Of a DNA stretch of 13,423 bases, positions 7,252 to 13,423 are shown piece by piece (the first letter of the stretch is position 1; the number at the start of each line of letters is the position of its first letter). A program made the translations under genes and the position numbers. The notes under the pieces are model-generated. The model ran no database searches, was not told the origin of the DNA, and saw only the letters and a program-made list of their open reading frames with translations. Source of the DNA: a bacterium MnTg04 (GTDB lineage: Bacteria > Pseudomonadota > Gammaproteobacteria > Steroidobacterales > MnTg04); contig BFAU01000170.1 of the NCBI GenBank assembly GCA_008975185.1, positions 1-13,423 on the forward strand. The letters run 5' to 3'.

Positions 7252-7815
7252 CTACCAGAGGGCAGCGTGTCGATCCTTGGCTGGCGCCGATTCCTGGTCC
7301 CGTTGCTTTCGCCTGAGCATGCGCGCGTGCAAGCTTTCGCGTTTCTTTTCCAGACGCCGCGATTTCGCTGCAGCATCCTGGTAAGCAAACCGCTGTGAGA
7401 ACGACTCCCGGAAGGTGCAGAAGTCACGATAGGCCTCGATATCGTGTTTGAGTTCGCGAAAGACGAGTTCAACCATAATCGCATCGTCGAGGAATCCCAG
7501 GCCCGGGATATGGTCGGGGATCAAATCGTCCGGATCGCCAAAATAGGCGAGGGCCGAGAGAACCTTGGTGCACTCTTTTCGCGGTAAGGCCCACTCCCGG
7601 TCGCTGATCATTTCGACCATGGCCGCCAGTTTTTCCACGCGGTCCTTCACAAAATGCGGCACGTCGATCCGGGCGATTTCATCCATGGTCGCCTGCGCAC
7701 CGGCGATGATGTCCGCATCGTCGCCGATGCGAACCGCATTACGCGCACGCTTCATTTCCACGCGGAAATGCCTGAGGTCTTGCTCGCTGATTTCAAAGGT
7801 GACTTTCAATGACAT
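7252..7815 (-). CDS. DUF1232 / YkvA-like protein
   Basis: A 187-residue protein with a DUF1232 core at about 84-122: LSALAYFGDPDDLIPDHIPGL followed by GFLDDAIMVELVFREL. The D-x-I-P-D-x-I-P-x-x-G-x-x-D-D pattern is diagnostic of the YkvA family, whose biochemical role is unknown. Here the core is not strongly hydrophobic and is flanked by a charged N-terminal half and a very basic Lys/Arg/Glu C-terminal helix (about 150-175, SRRLEKKRESLHARMLRRKQ), which may bind nucleic acid or membrane surfaces (inference). Start is ATG 7813-7815 with no clear Shine-Dalgarno; an in-frame ATG 20 codons later is a possible alternative. It is divergent from the GST-like gene (149-bp gap). Confidence 0.85.
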   Translation of the reverse strand: MSLKVTFEISEQDLRHFRVEMKRARNAVRIGDDADIIAGAQATMDEIARIDVPHFVKDRVEKLAAMVEMISDREWALPRKECTKVLSALAYFGDPDDLIPDHIPGLGFLDDAIMVELVFRELKHDIEAYRDFCTFRESFSQRFAYQDAAAKSRRLEKKRESLHARMLRRKQRDQESAPAKDRHAALW

Positions 7816-7964
7816 CCAAACACGCGACCCGGTCCATGTAGCGGATTACAGACTACGCAGCACACCGCGACGGGTCAATGGCGCCGCGACAGGCCGATGG
7901 GTATAGTCTTTGATCCGAATCCGGTGATGCCGGGGCCGGCGAGCACTTTGGCGGAGACCCGTTG

Positions 7965-8621
7965 ATGGTTACGACCCTGGTAATTGGAAATCGGAATTAC
8001 TCCAGTTGGTCACTGAGGGCCTGGTGGGCGGCGCGGCGCAGCGGGCTTTCCTTTGCTGAAGTACGCCTGCCACTCGACACCGATGAATTTGCGCAACAAA
8101 TAGCCGCTTATTCTCCCAGCGGCCGGGTTCCGGTTCTGCATCACCAGGGGCGGGTGGTCTGGGATACGCTCTCGATATGCGAATACCTGGCGGAATTGTC
8201 GCCTGCGGCGCGGCTGTGGCCGGCAGCTACTGCCGACCGGTCGAGGGCACGCAGTCTGTGTGCGGAAATGCATTCCGGCCTGGCTGCGCTTCGCGACCAG
8301 TTACCGATGAACTGCCGTGCAAGAAAGCGACGGGTGCAAATTGACGACGCGTGTGCGGCCGATATTGCGCGGATAAAAGAGATTTGGGCGGATTGCCTTG
8401 GCCGGAAAAATGCCGAAGGGCCATGGCTGTTTGGTCACTGGACCATCACCGATGCATTTTTCGCGCCGGTCGCCATGCGCTTCAGAACTTATGGCGTCGA
8501 TCTCAGTGGGCCGGCGGCGGGCTGGGCGGCTGCTGTGCTCAGTGATCCGGAGATAGCGGACTGGGTCCGTCTGGCGGCAGCAGAAACAGAAACAGTGGCA
8601 GCGGACGAGGTCGGACAATGA
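7965..8621 (+). CDS. Glutathione S-transferase-like protein
   Basis: A 218-residue GST-fold protein. The N-terminal thioredoxin-like domain begins LVIGNRNYSSWSLRAWWAAR, carrying the SSWSLR block of one bacterial GST subgroup. SGRVPVL holds the cis-proline that contacts glutathione, and WDTLSICEYLAEL corresponds to the glutathione gamma-glutamyl-binding segment. The all-helical C-terminal domain (about 90-205) includes GPWLFGHWTITDAFFAPVA, with the N-capping Thr-Asp motif common to GSTs. The likely substrate is an electrophile conjugated to glutathione, but it cannot be predicted. Start: ATG 7965 is preferred over the adjacent TTG 7962 because GGAG lies eight bases upstream. A TATAGT at 7902-7907 could be a -10, but no matching -35 is visible. 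Confidence 0.88.
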   Translation: MVTTLVIGNRNYSSWSLRAWWAARRSGLSFAEVRLPLDTDEFAQQIAAYSPSGRVPVLHHQGRVVWDTLSICEYLAELSPAARLWPAATADRSRARSLCAEMHSGLAALRDQLPMNCRARKRRVQIDDACAADIARIKEIWADCLGRKNAEGPWLFGHWTITDAFFAPVAMRFRTYGVDLSGPAAGWAAAVLSDPEIADWVRLAAAETETVAADEVGQ

Positions 8622-8643
8622 GGACTATTCGATCGACGCAGTC

Positions 8644-8670
8644 TATAATATGCCATTGAAAAATAAGGGA
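8644..8670 (+). promoter_or_regulatory. Candidate -10 element and ribosome site for the L,D-transpeptidase gene
   Basis: TATAAT (8644-8649) directly precedes an ATG at 8650, and AAGGGA (8665-8670) lies before the internal starts TTG 8677 and ATG 8683. If this -10 is used, transcription starts near 8656, inside the longest reading frame, which favours the internal start. No good -35 hexamer is seen, so the promoter itself is weakly supported. Confidence 0.33.
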
Positions 8671-8682
8671 TTCGGATTGTTT

Positions 8683-9648
8683 ATGCTCAGACTCGGCAAA
8701 GCAGGTATTGGGGGTGTCGTTTGCGCTTGCCTGCTGGCGCATGCGGCGGGGGCGGATACCTTTGTCTTGCCCCCGGATGACGTCGACCTGATCGGGGCCA
8801 CCAGCACGATTCGCAGTGTGTACGAGGACACGCTGGTACAGATCGCCAGGGACCATGGCCTCGGCTATACAGAGATTCTTCGCGCCAATCCCGGCGTCGA
8901 TCCCTGGTTGCCCGGTGAGGGAACCGAAATCCTGTTGCCGACACGATTCATCCTGCCGCCGGTCGAGCGCCGCGGGATCGTCATCAACCTGCCGGAGATG
9001 CGGATTTATTACTATCCAAAGCCAGCGGCCGGTGAAACGCCGATGGTCGTTACCCACCCGATCAGTATCGGCCGTATGGACTGGACGACGCCGCTCGGGA
9101 AATCGCGGGTGATCAGCAAGATAAAAAACCCGAGCTGGTATCCGCCGGAATCTGTCCGCGAAGAACACGCGGCAGATGGCGACCCGTTACCGAGAATAGT
9201 TCCCCCAGGGCCCGACAATCCGCTTGGGGCGTTCGCAATTCGGTTGTCGATTCCCGGGTATCTGATCCATGGCACGAATAAACCGTCGGGTGTCGGCATG
9301 CGTGTCACTCACGGCTGTATCCGGATGTTGCCCGAGGATATCGAAACCTTTTTTGCACGCGTGCCGGTCAATACGCCGGTCCGCATCATCAACATGCCGA
9401 GCAAGGTTGGCTGGTCGATGGATACGCTGTACCTCGAAGTCCACCCGGTTCTGGATGACGACACGGAAAACCTGGAAAAGAACATGACCACCGTGACCGA
9501 AATGCTGGTCGCGGCGACCCGTGAAATGCAGATTACGGTGGACTGGGCTGCGGCTCGCGATATTTATGAAAATGCAGTTGGCGTTCCCCTGCAGATGTCA
9601 GTACCCGGCAAAAACACCTTGCCCGGGTTCGATCCGGGAGCGCCCTGA
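8683..9648 (+). CDS. Exported L,D-transpeptidase (LysM-like region plus YkuD domain, ErfK/YbiS group)
   Basis: Periplasmic cysteine transpeptidase of the ErfK/YbiS/YcfS type, which attaches Lpp-type lipoproteins to, or crosslinks, meso-diaminopimelate in peptidoglycan. From ATG 8683 the protein has 321 residues and starts with a signal peptide (MLRLGK, then hydrophobic AGIGGVVCACLLAHAAG, likely cleaved after AAGA). A LysM-like segment follows (TLVQIARDHGLGYTEILRAN, then NPGVDPWLPGEG). The YkuD domain carries IHGTNKPSGVG and the catalytic VTHGCIRM, with His, Cys and Arg present. About 75 further residues follow the active site. The upstream ATG 8650 would add 11 residues; 8683 is preferred because a TATAAT and an AAGGGA ribosome site lie between the two. 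It is convergent with the OprI-like lipoprotein gene, its probable substrate. Confidence 0.93.
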   Translation: MLRLGKAGIGGVVCACLLAHAAGADTFVLPPDDVDLIGATSTIRSVYEDTLVQIARDHGLGYTEILRANPGVDPWLPGEGTEILLPTRFILPPVERRGIVINLPEMRIYYYPKPAAGETPMVVTHPISIGRMDWTTPLGKSRVISKIKNPSWYPPESVREEHAADGDPLPRIVPPGPDNPLGAFAIRLSIPGYLIHGTNKPSGVGMRVTHGCIRMLPEDIETFFARVPVNTPVRIINMPSKVGWSMDTLYLEVHPVLDDDTENLEKNMTTVTEMLVAATREMQITVDWAAARDIYENAVGVPLQMSVPGKNTLPGFDPGAP

Positions 9649-9668
9649 CAGGATCCGTTTCCGGACAT

Positions 9669-9705
9669 AAAGAAACGCCGCGATAAACGCGGCGTTTCTT
9701 TTTTT
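9669..9705. terminator. Strong bidirectional rho-independent terminator
   Basis: AGAAACGCCGCG (9671-9682), loop ATAAA and CGCGGCGTTTCT (9688-9699) form a perfect 12-bp stem that can extend by two A-T pairs. It is followed by T's on the plus strand (to 9705) and by TTTCTTT on the minus strand. It serves both the L,D-transpeptidase gene and the convergent lipoprotein gene. Confidence 0.95.
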
Positions 9706-9719
9706 CCGACCTTCAGCGC

Positions 9720-10019
9720 TTACTTGCTGCTGGCTTTTTCGAACATACGGCCGATTCTTTCGCCGTTCGCGTCGCAGCATGCCTGCGCGCCACTGGCAGC
9801 CTGCATGGCCTGGTTCGCGGTGTTCTGCGCGCCCTGTGCCGCCGATGAAGCATCACTGGCAGCAGAAGCAGCAGCGTTGGCCGCCGACTGGGCAGCGGAT
9901 ACCGCACTTTCCAGCGCGCTGACGCGGTCGGCAAGACCATCCGTCGTCGCACAGCCGGCCAGTCCGATGCTCATTACCAAAGCCGCCAACATGGCTCCCT
10001 TCTTCATTGCTTTACTCAT
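9720..10019 (-). CDS. OprI/Lpp-type alanine-zipper outer-membrane lipoprotein
   Basis: Small lipoprotein expected to anchor the outer membrane to peptidoglycan. Of 99 residues, the first 22 form a signal peptide ending in lipobox LAGC, giving lipidated Cys23. The mature 77 residues carry an Ala-rich coiled coil (about 30-80) with Ala/Ser at core positions, resembling trimeric Lpp and Pseudomonas OprI. The end, ERIGRMFEKASSK, closely parallels the OprI ending ERALRMLEKASRK; the terminal lysine is the residue joined to peptidoglycan in Lpp. Start ATG 10019 has AGGGGA seven bases upstream. It is convergent with an L,D-transpeptidase gene. Odd: adjacent Cys81-Cys82 near the C-terminus, which Lpp and OprI lack. 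I saw no clear promoter in the 189-bp upstream gap. Confidence 0.92.
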   Translation of the reverse strand: MSKAMKKGAMLAALVMSIGLAGCATTDGLADRVSALESAVSAAQSAANAAASAASDASSAAQGAQNTANQAMQAASGAQACCDANGERIGRMFEKASSK

Positions 10020-10036
10020 TCCAGGTTCCCCTAAGT

Positions 10037-10107
10037 TTATTGATCAATAATGGGTTCAAACACCGGCGCGAACCGCAATTCCGTTGCTGATTCGCACACA
10101 GTGTGTG
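10037..10107 (-). promoter_or_regulatory. Two palindromes upstream of the OprI-like gene
   Basis: TTATTGATCAATAA (10037-10050) is a perfect 14-bp palindrome 18 bp upstream of the lipoprotein ATG, just before its ribosome site. CACACA-G-TGTGTG (10095-10107) is a second dyad about 50 bp further upstream. Either could be an operator or, for the first, an mRNA leader structure. No regulator is identified. Confidence 0.3.
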
Positions 10108-10208
10108 ACCGTACTCTAAAGCCCCGCCGGTAATCAAGCATCCGTCGGTCCTGACGCGCTATGTTGGCGCTAAAAAACAGCGCGGCAAGATGTCGGCAAG
10201 TCGCGACA

Positions 10209-11819
10209 TCAGTTTCTTTTCCAGGGCCTGAACTTGCGGTCTCGCAGAATCTCACGGGCGGCATTGTGCCCCGGGACACCACTGACGCCGCCGCCCGGAT
10301 GCGCCCCGGCGCCGCATAAATACAAACCCTTGAGGGGGGTTCGGTAATCCGCATAACCGACCATCGGCCGGGCGCTGAATATCTGGTCCAGCCCCAGCGC
10401 CCCGTGAAATATATCGCCCCCGGTCAAGCCAAAACGTTTTTCCAGCGTCAGCGGCGACATCGCCTCGTATGCAATCAGGCTGTTCTTGAAATTGGGCGCG
10501 TAAGAATCGACAAAGTCGATGATGTGGCGGGCAAAGACATCCTCTTCATCGGCCCAGGAACGACCGTCGGGCAACTCCGGGTTGGCATGCTGACAGAACA
10601 GGCTGGCGACATGCGCCCCCGGCGGGGCCAGCGTATCGTCGACGGTACTCGGTATCAGCATTTCCACGATCGGCTGGCGTGAAAAGCCAAGCTCCATCGC
10701 ATCGGCATAAGCCTTGTCCATATAGCGCAGGCTCGGCGCCATGATGATGCCCGACTGATGATGGAGCGCGGGCTCGGTTCCCGGCAGACAACTGAAATCA
10801 GGCAACGCCGACAGGGCGACGTTCATGCGGAACGTTCCGGAGGCACACCGATAGCGTTTCATGCGCCGGCTGAACTCCGCCGGTACGGCGTCGGCCGCCA
10901 CCAGTTTTTCGTATAGCAGTTTGGGGTTCACATTGGCGGCCACGACAGCGGCGAAATATTGCTCGCCGGATTCGAGTTCCACGCCGATGGCCCTGCCGTT
11001 GTCGGTCAGCACGCTGCGCACCGGTGCCTCGGTCCGGATGTCCACGCCCCGCGACGCCGCTTCTCGCGCCATCGCCTGGGTAATCGCTCCCATGCCGCCG
11101 ATGGCGTGGCCCCAGGTGCCTTTCTTGCCGTTGACCTCGCCGATCACATGGTGCAGCAGGACATAACCGGACCCCGGGGAGTAGGGGCTGCCAAAATTGC
11201 CGACCACGGCGTCAAAACCCAGCACGGCCTTGATCGGGTCGGACTCAAACCAGCCGTCGAGCAGGTAGCCAGCGCTGCGGGTCATCAATTCGTGGAAATC
11301 TCTTTGTTGTTCCCGGCTGAGTTTGCGCCAGCGGTTCCCCATCCGGATTGCGCTCATCAGGCTGTCGATACCGCCACCCTGGTTTGGCGGAGTTTCCAGC
11401 AGCGAGTCTCGAACCAGGTCGGCGACGGCTTCGAGCATCCGGTAAAACGCAGGCAGGCTTTTGGCATCCCGTTCGCTGAATTTGGCCACCTCGGCAGCCG
11501 TACCTGCGGGGCCGCCCACGCTCAGGCTGTTGCCATCGGGCAGGGGCAGGAAATTGTCCATCGGGCGGCTGAGGATTCGCAGACCGTTTTCGTGCAGGCG
11601 CAGGTCGCGAATGATCGCCGGGTGCAGCAGGCTGACCGTGTAGGCGGCAGTCGAATTCCTGAATCCCGGGGCAAACTCCTCGGTAACCGCTGCGCCGCCG
11701 ACTATAGGCCGGCTTTCGAAAATTCTGACCTTCAGTCCGCCGGCGGCCAGGTAGCTCGCGCAGACCAGGCCGTTGTGGCCACCGCCGATAATCAAAGCAT
11801 CGAACTTCGGGTCGGGCAT
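10209..11819 (-). CDS. FAD-dependent oxidoreductase, PYROXD2 / phytoene-desaturase-like
   Basis: A 536-residue flavoprotein. The N-terminal Rossmann dinucleotide site is DALIIGGGHNGLVCASYLA (7-25), and an acidic residue ends the second strand (VRIFESR). The C-terminal FAD-binding block GLYLCGAGAHPGGGVSGVPG (498-517) is the hallmark of the CrtI/CrtO/PYROXD2 superfamily. Despite the resemblance, no carotenoid gene (crtB, crtE) is nearby, so a carotenoid role is not supported; the substrate is unknown. The frame is open to 11954, but that extension would run through the lexA promoter region and has no family similarity. ATG 11819, with AGGGA upstream, puts the GxGxxG motif at the usual position. 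It is divergent from lexA by 163 bp. The stop at 10209 is followed by a weak GCGCT/AGCGC hairpin near 10167-10183. Confidence 0.88.
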   Translation of the reverse strand: MPDPKFDALIIGGGHNGLVCASYLAAGGLKVRIFESRPIVGGAAVTEEFAPGFRNSTAAYTVSLLHPAIIRDLRLHENGLRILSRPMDNFLPLPDGNSLSVGGPAGTAAEVAKFSERDAKSLPAFYRMLEAVADLVRDSLLETPPNQGGGIDSLMSAIRMGNRWRKLSREQQRDFHELMTRSAGYLLDGWFESDPIKAVLGFDAVVGNFGSPYSPGSGYVLLHHVIGEVNGKKGTWGHAIGGMGAITQAMAREAASRGVDIRTEAPVRSVLTDNGRAIGVELESGEQYFAAVVAANVNPKLLYEKLVAADAVPAEFSRRMKRYRCASGTFRMNVALSALPDFSCLPGTEPALHHQSGIIMAPSLRYMDKAYADAMELGFSRQPIVEMLIPSTVDDTLAPPGAHVASLFCQHANPELPDGRSWADEEDVFARHIIDFVDSYAPNFKNSLIAYEAMSPLTLEKRFGLTGGDIFHGALGLDQIFSARPMVGYADYRTPLKGLYLCGAGAHPGGGVSGVPGHNAAREILRDRKFRPWKRN

Positions 11820-11923
11820 GGGTCTTCCCTGGTCTGCGGAGGGGTGGGCGGGTCGGCGCATTGTGCGCAAAGGGGCCGGCCGGGGCAAGGCGACCGCCTG
11901 GTGGCATTCGGCTGGATTCGGAC

Positions 11924-11951
11924 TTGCGTAATGGCCCTGTCTGTATATAAT
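11924..11951 (+). promoter_or_regulatory. lexA promoter
   Basis: TTGCGT (11924-11929) and a consensus TATAAT (11946-11951) are separated by 16 bp. The -10 lies inside the first LexA box, so bound LexA would block RNA polymerase. Expected start near 11958. Confidence 0.68.
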
Positions 11952-11956
11952 CACAG
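11941..11956 (+). promoter_or_regulatory. LexA (SOS) box 1
   Basis: CTG-TATATAATCA-CAG fits the gammaproteobacterial SOS box CTG-N10-CAG with an AT-rich spacer, and overlaps the lexA -10 element. Confidence 0.9.
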
Positions 11957-11959
11957 TAA

Positions 11960-11975
11960 CTGTTTATTTGCACAG
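11960..11975 (+). promoter_or_regulatory. LexA (SOS) box 2
   Basis: CTG-TTTATTTGCA-CAG, a second CTG-N10-CAG site offset 19 bp from the first and ending 7 bp before the lexA ATG. Paired boxes are the classic autoregulatory arrangement of E. coli lexA. Confidence 0.86.
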
Positions 11976-11982
11976 GTGCGCT

Positions 11983-12609
11983 ATGAAAGAACTGACCCCA
12001 AGGCAGCAACAGGTTCTCGAATTATTGAGAAGCTTTATCGAGGAACGCGGCATGCCGCCGACCCGCGCGGAAATTGCCAAGGCACTGGGCTTTCGCTCGG
12101 CCAATGCGGCGGAAGACCATTTGCGGGCCCTGGAGCGCAAAGGGGTGATCGACCTTTGCCGGGGTACCTCGCGGGGCATCCGCCTGCGCGATTCCCTGCG
12201 TGTACAGATGGGTATCCCCCTGGTCGGCCGGGTGGCGGCGGGCCGGCCCATCCTGGCCGAGGAGCATATCGAGGCCCGTTACCAGATCGATCCCGCTTTG
12301 TTCAGCCCGCGGCCACACTATCTGCTGCAGGTCAAAGGCATGAGTATGAAAGACGTCGGCATCCTGGATGGCGACCTGGTCGCGGTACATCGCACACCGG
12401 ATATACGCAATCGGCAGATCGTCGTGGCGAGGCTGGATGATGAAGTCACGGTGAAACGTTACCGCCAGGTGGGCAAACAGGTCTGGTTGCTGCCTGAGAA
12501 TGCAGACTTTGAACCCATTGAAATCGACCTGAGCGAACAAGCCATGGTGATTGAGGGTGTGGTGGTCGGTGTGCTGCGCCGGGATGCGAACGGCAAACTG
12601 CACGGATGA
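11983..12609 (+). CDS. lexA: LexA, SOS-response repressor and self-cleaving protease
   Basis: Represses DNA-damage genes by binding CTG-N10-CAG boxes; RecA filaments trigger its self-cleavage. It has 208 residues (E. coli 202). The N-terminal winged helix-turn-helix (about 1-70: LTPRQQQVLELLRSFIEERG, PPTRAEIAKALGFRSANAAEDHL as 25-47) is followed by cleavage site VAAG (Ala86-Gly87). The S24 peptidase domain has Ser121 in QVKGMSMKDVGI and Lys158 in DDEVTVKRY. ATG 11983 matches the family N-terminus (MKELTPRQ); the frame extends five codons further up but into SOS box 2. AGG lies seven bases upstream. imuA follows after 10 bp, so the two form an SOS operon. Confidence 0.98.
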   Translation: MKELTPRQQQVLELLRSFIEERGMPPTRAEIAKALGFRSANAAEDHLRALERKGVIDLCRGTSRGIRLRDSLRVQMGIPLVGRVAAGRPILAEEHIEARYQIDPALFSPRPHYLLQVKGMSMKDVGILDGDLVAVHRTPDIRNRQIVVARLDDEVTVKRYRQVGKQVWLLPENADFEPIEIDLSEQAMVIEGVVVGVLRRDANGKLHG

Positions 12610-12619
12610 GCATGGGCCG

Positions 12620-13360
12620 ATGAGCATGGATATGGAGGCATTGGCGGCTCTGCCGGGTGTCTGGTGCGGGGGTGAAGCCGCAACCGCGCTTGCCGTGATC
12701 GCTACCGGTTTTACCGAGCTGGATGATTGTTTATTGAACAACAGTGGGAACAACAGTGGGAACAGCAGTGGGAACAGCAGTGGGAACAGCGGTGGGAGCG
12801 GAGGCTGGCCGGTCGGTGCACTGACCGAGATCTGCACGCAGGTCCCCGGTAGCGGCGAGGTCAGCCTGGTTATCCCGGCGCTGGCCGCCCTGAGCGATGG
12901 CAGCATTGACGACACGGGCTGGATCGCCTGGATTTCGCCACCCCATTCGTTGTACCCACCCGCCCTGGCTGCCGGCGGCGTACGCTTGTCGCGCCTGTTG
13001 ATGGTGCAAGCCGCCGATACCACCGATGCGCTGTGGGGGATGGAGCAGGCTCTGCGTTCGGGCAGTTGCCAGGCGGTGCTGGGCTGGGTGGATAAAACGA
13101 GCGAGCGGAGTCTCAGGCGCTTGCAGCTGGCCGCCGAGTCTGCCCGTGCCTGGGCAGTGTTGTACCGGCCGGCTCATTGCCTGGCACAGGCATCGCCGGC
13201 AGCGCTGAGACTGCGGCTGACGGCGGTTGCCGAGGGGCTGGAGATCGAGATACTCAAAAACCGGGGTGGGCGGCCGGGTCGCTGCCGCATTCCCCAGGAG
13301 GCGCTAAGAGCGGATCATGGGCGCCCACGGAGGGCAGAGCCACAGATCGATTCAAAATAA
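12620..13360 (+). CDS. imuA: ImuA-like SOS mutagenesis protein (SulA/RecA-like), with repeat insertion
   Basis: ImuA is the RecA-like accessory of the ImuA-ImuB-DnaE2 translesion-synthesis cassette, induced by DNA damage. Of 246 residues, typical blocks are GFTELDDCL (30-38), GGWPVGALTEI (61-71), WIAWISPPHSLYPPALAAGG, LWGMEQALRSGSCQAVLGW, RRLQLAAESARAWAVLYRP, PAALRLRLT and EIEILKNRGG. An Asn/Ser/Gly tract (residues 40-59) sits just before GGWP and is encoded by 12-bp tandem repeats; it replaces the short Gly-rich turn common in homologues. The ATG 12620 lies 10 bp after lexA; ATGs at 12626 and 12632 are also possible, and no good ribosome site is visible. The last 20 residues (after about PQEALRADHG) have no family resemblance I recognise. 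imuB is not visible before the window ends. Confidence 0.87.
   Translation: MSMDMEALAALPGVWCGGEAATALAVIATGFTELDDCLLNNSGNNSGNSSGNSSGNSGGSGGWPVGALTEICTQVPGSGEVSLVIPALAALSDGSIDDTGWIAWISPPHSLYPPALAAGGVRLSRLLMVQAADTTDALWGMEQALRSGSCQAVLGWVDKTSERSLRRLQLAAESARAWAVLYRPAHCLAQASPAALRLRLTAVAEGLEIEILKNRGGRPGRCRIPQEALRADHGRPRRAEPQIDSK
12737..12796 (+). repeat. 12-bp tandem repeat (5 units) inside imuA
   Basis: Five contiguous 12-bp units: AACAACAGTGGG twice, AACAGCAGTGGG twice, then AACAGCGGTGGG, with a partial unit (AGCGGAGGC) after. They encode NNSG, NNSG, NSSG, NSSG, NSGG. The unit length keeps the reading frame, so copy-number change would lengthen or shorten a loop without breaking ImuA. Confidence 0.97.
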
Positions 13361-13423
13361 TAAACATAAATAAAACAACTAGTTCTACCCTCGATTCCCT
13401 ACCTCCTTCCCCTAAAACTCATG
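13361..13423. other. Intergenic tail after imuA, AT- then pyrimidine-rich
   Basis: AT-rich bases (taaacataaataaaac) followed by a pyrimidine-rich run. The window's last three bases are ATG (13421-13423) without a Shine-Dalgarno. It could be the start of imuB, but three bases prove nothing. No stem or other structure is seen. Confidence 0.3.

Noticed and set aside
10167..10183. GCGCT/AGCGC hairpin after the FAD oxidoreductase as a terminator
   Set aside because: Only a 5-bp stem with the T-run in the loop rather than after the stem.
10209..11819. Carotenoid biosynthesis gene
   Set aside because: The CrtI-like fold is shared by many oxidoreductases and no other carotenoid gene is present in the window.
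11820..11954. 45-residue N-terminal extension of the FAD oxidoreductase
   Set aside because: It would run through the lexA promoter and has no family similarity; the internal ATG at 11819 has a ribosome site and puts the Rossmann motif at the normal place.
10959..12440. 493-codon plus-strand frame spanning the oxidoreductase and lexA
   Set aside because: It is antisense to a clear FAD oxidoreductase and then out of frame with lexA, and crosses both SOS boxes; no family resemblance.
12551..12619. Upstream extension of imuA overlapping lexA
   Set aside because: It is lexA sequence read out of frame; homologues start near the MSMDMEAL segment.
13317..13378. Short frame after AGGAGG at the imuA end as an imuB start
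   Set aside because: It stops after 18 codons and does not resemble the Y-family polymerase start.

Overview
The window looks like chromosomal DNA of a non-enterobacterial, fairly GC-rich gammaproteobacterium. The evidence is the gene order rne (-) / rluC (+) / yceF (-) / rpmF-plsX-fabH (+), which is the E. coli core layout minus yceD and cut off after fabH, together with an OprI-like lipoprotein and a two-box lexA followed by imuA. I cannot name the genus. I see no rRNA, tRNA, CRISPR array, transposase or prophage gene.

Left part (1-6788): a partial ribonuclease E gene runs leftward out of the window, behind a leader of about 335 nt. Divergent to it is rluC (23S rRNA pseudouridine synthase), which converges on the Maf/YceF nucleotide pyrophosphatase. 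A near-consensus sigma70 promoter then drives rpmF (ribosomal protein L32), plsX and fabH, which link ribosome supply to phospholipid and fatty-acid initiation.

Middle part (6789-8621): a lineage-specific stretch. A 61-residue protein built from two copies of a W-D-x-Y-x-x-W motif sits downstream of two perfect TGTGA-N6-TCACA (CRP-type) sites spaced 40 bp apart. Next come a DUF1232/YkvA-like protein and a divergent glutathione S-transferase-like protein.

Right part (8622-13423): an exported L,D-transpeptidase (LysM-like region plus YkuD domain) faces an OprI/Lpp-type alanine-zipper lipoprotein ending in lysine. The two share one strong bidirectional terminator and probably act as enzyme and substrate in tethering the outer membrane to peptidoglycan. 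A PYROXD2/CrtI-like FAD oxidoreductase is divergent from lexA. lexA carries two SOS boxes and is followed 10 bp later by imuA, the first gene of the usual imuA-imuB-dnaE2 mutagenesis cassette; here imuA carries an in-frame 12-bp tandem repeat. The window ends 63 bp after imuA, before any recognisable imuB.

No wholly new multi-gene system is evident. The best leads are the small duplicated-motif protein with its twin CRP-type sites and the repeat-expanded imuA.
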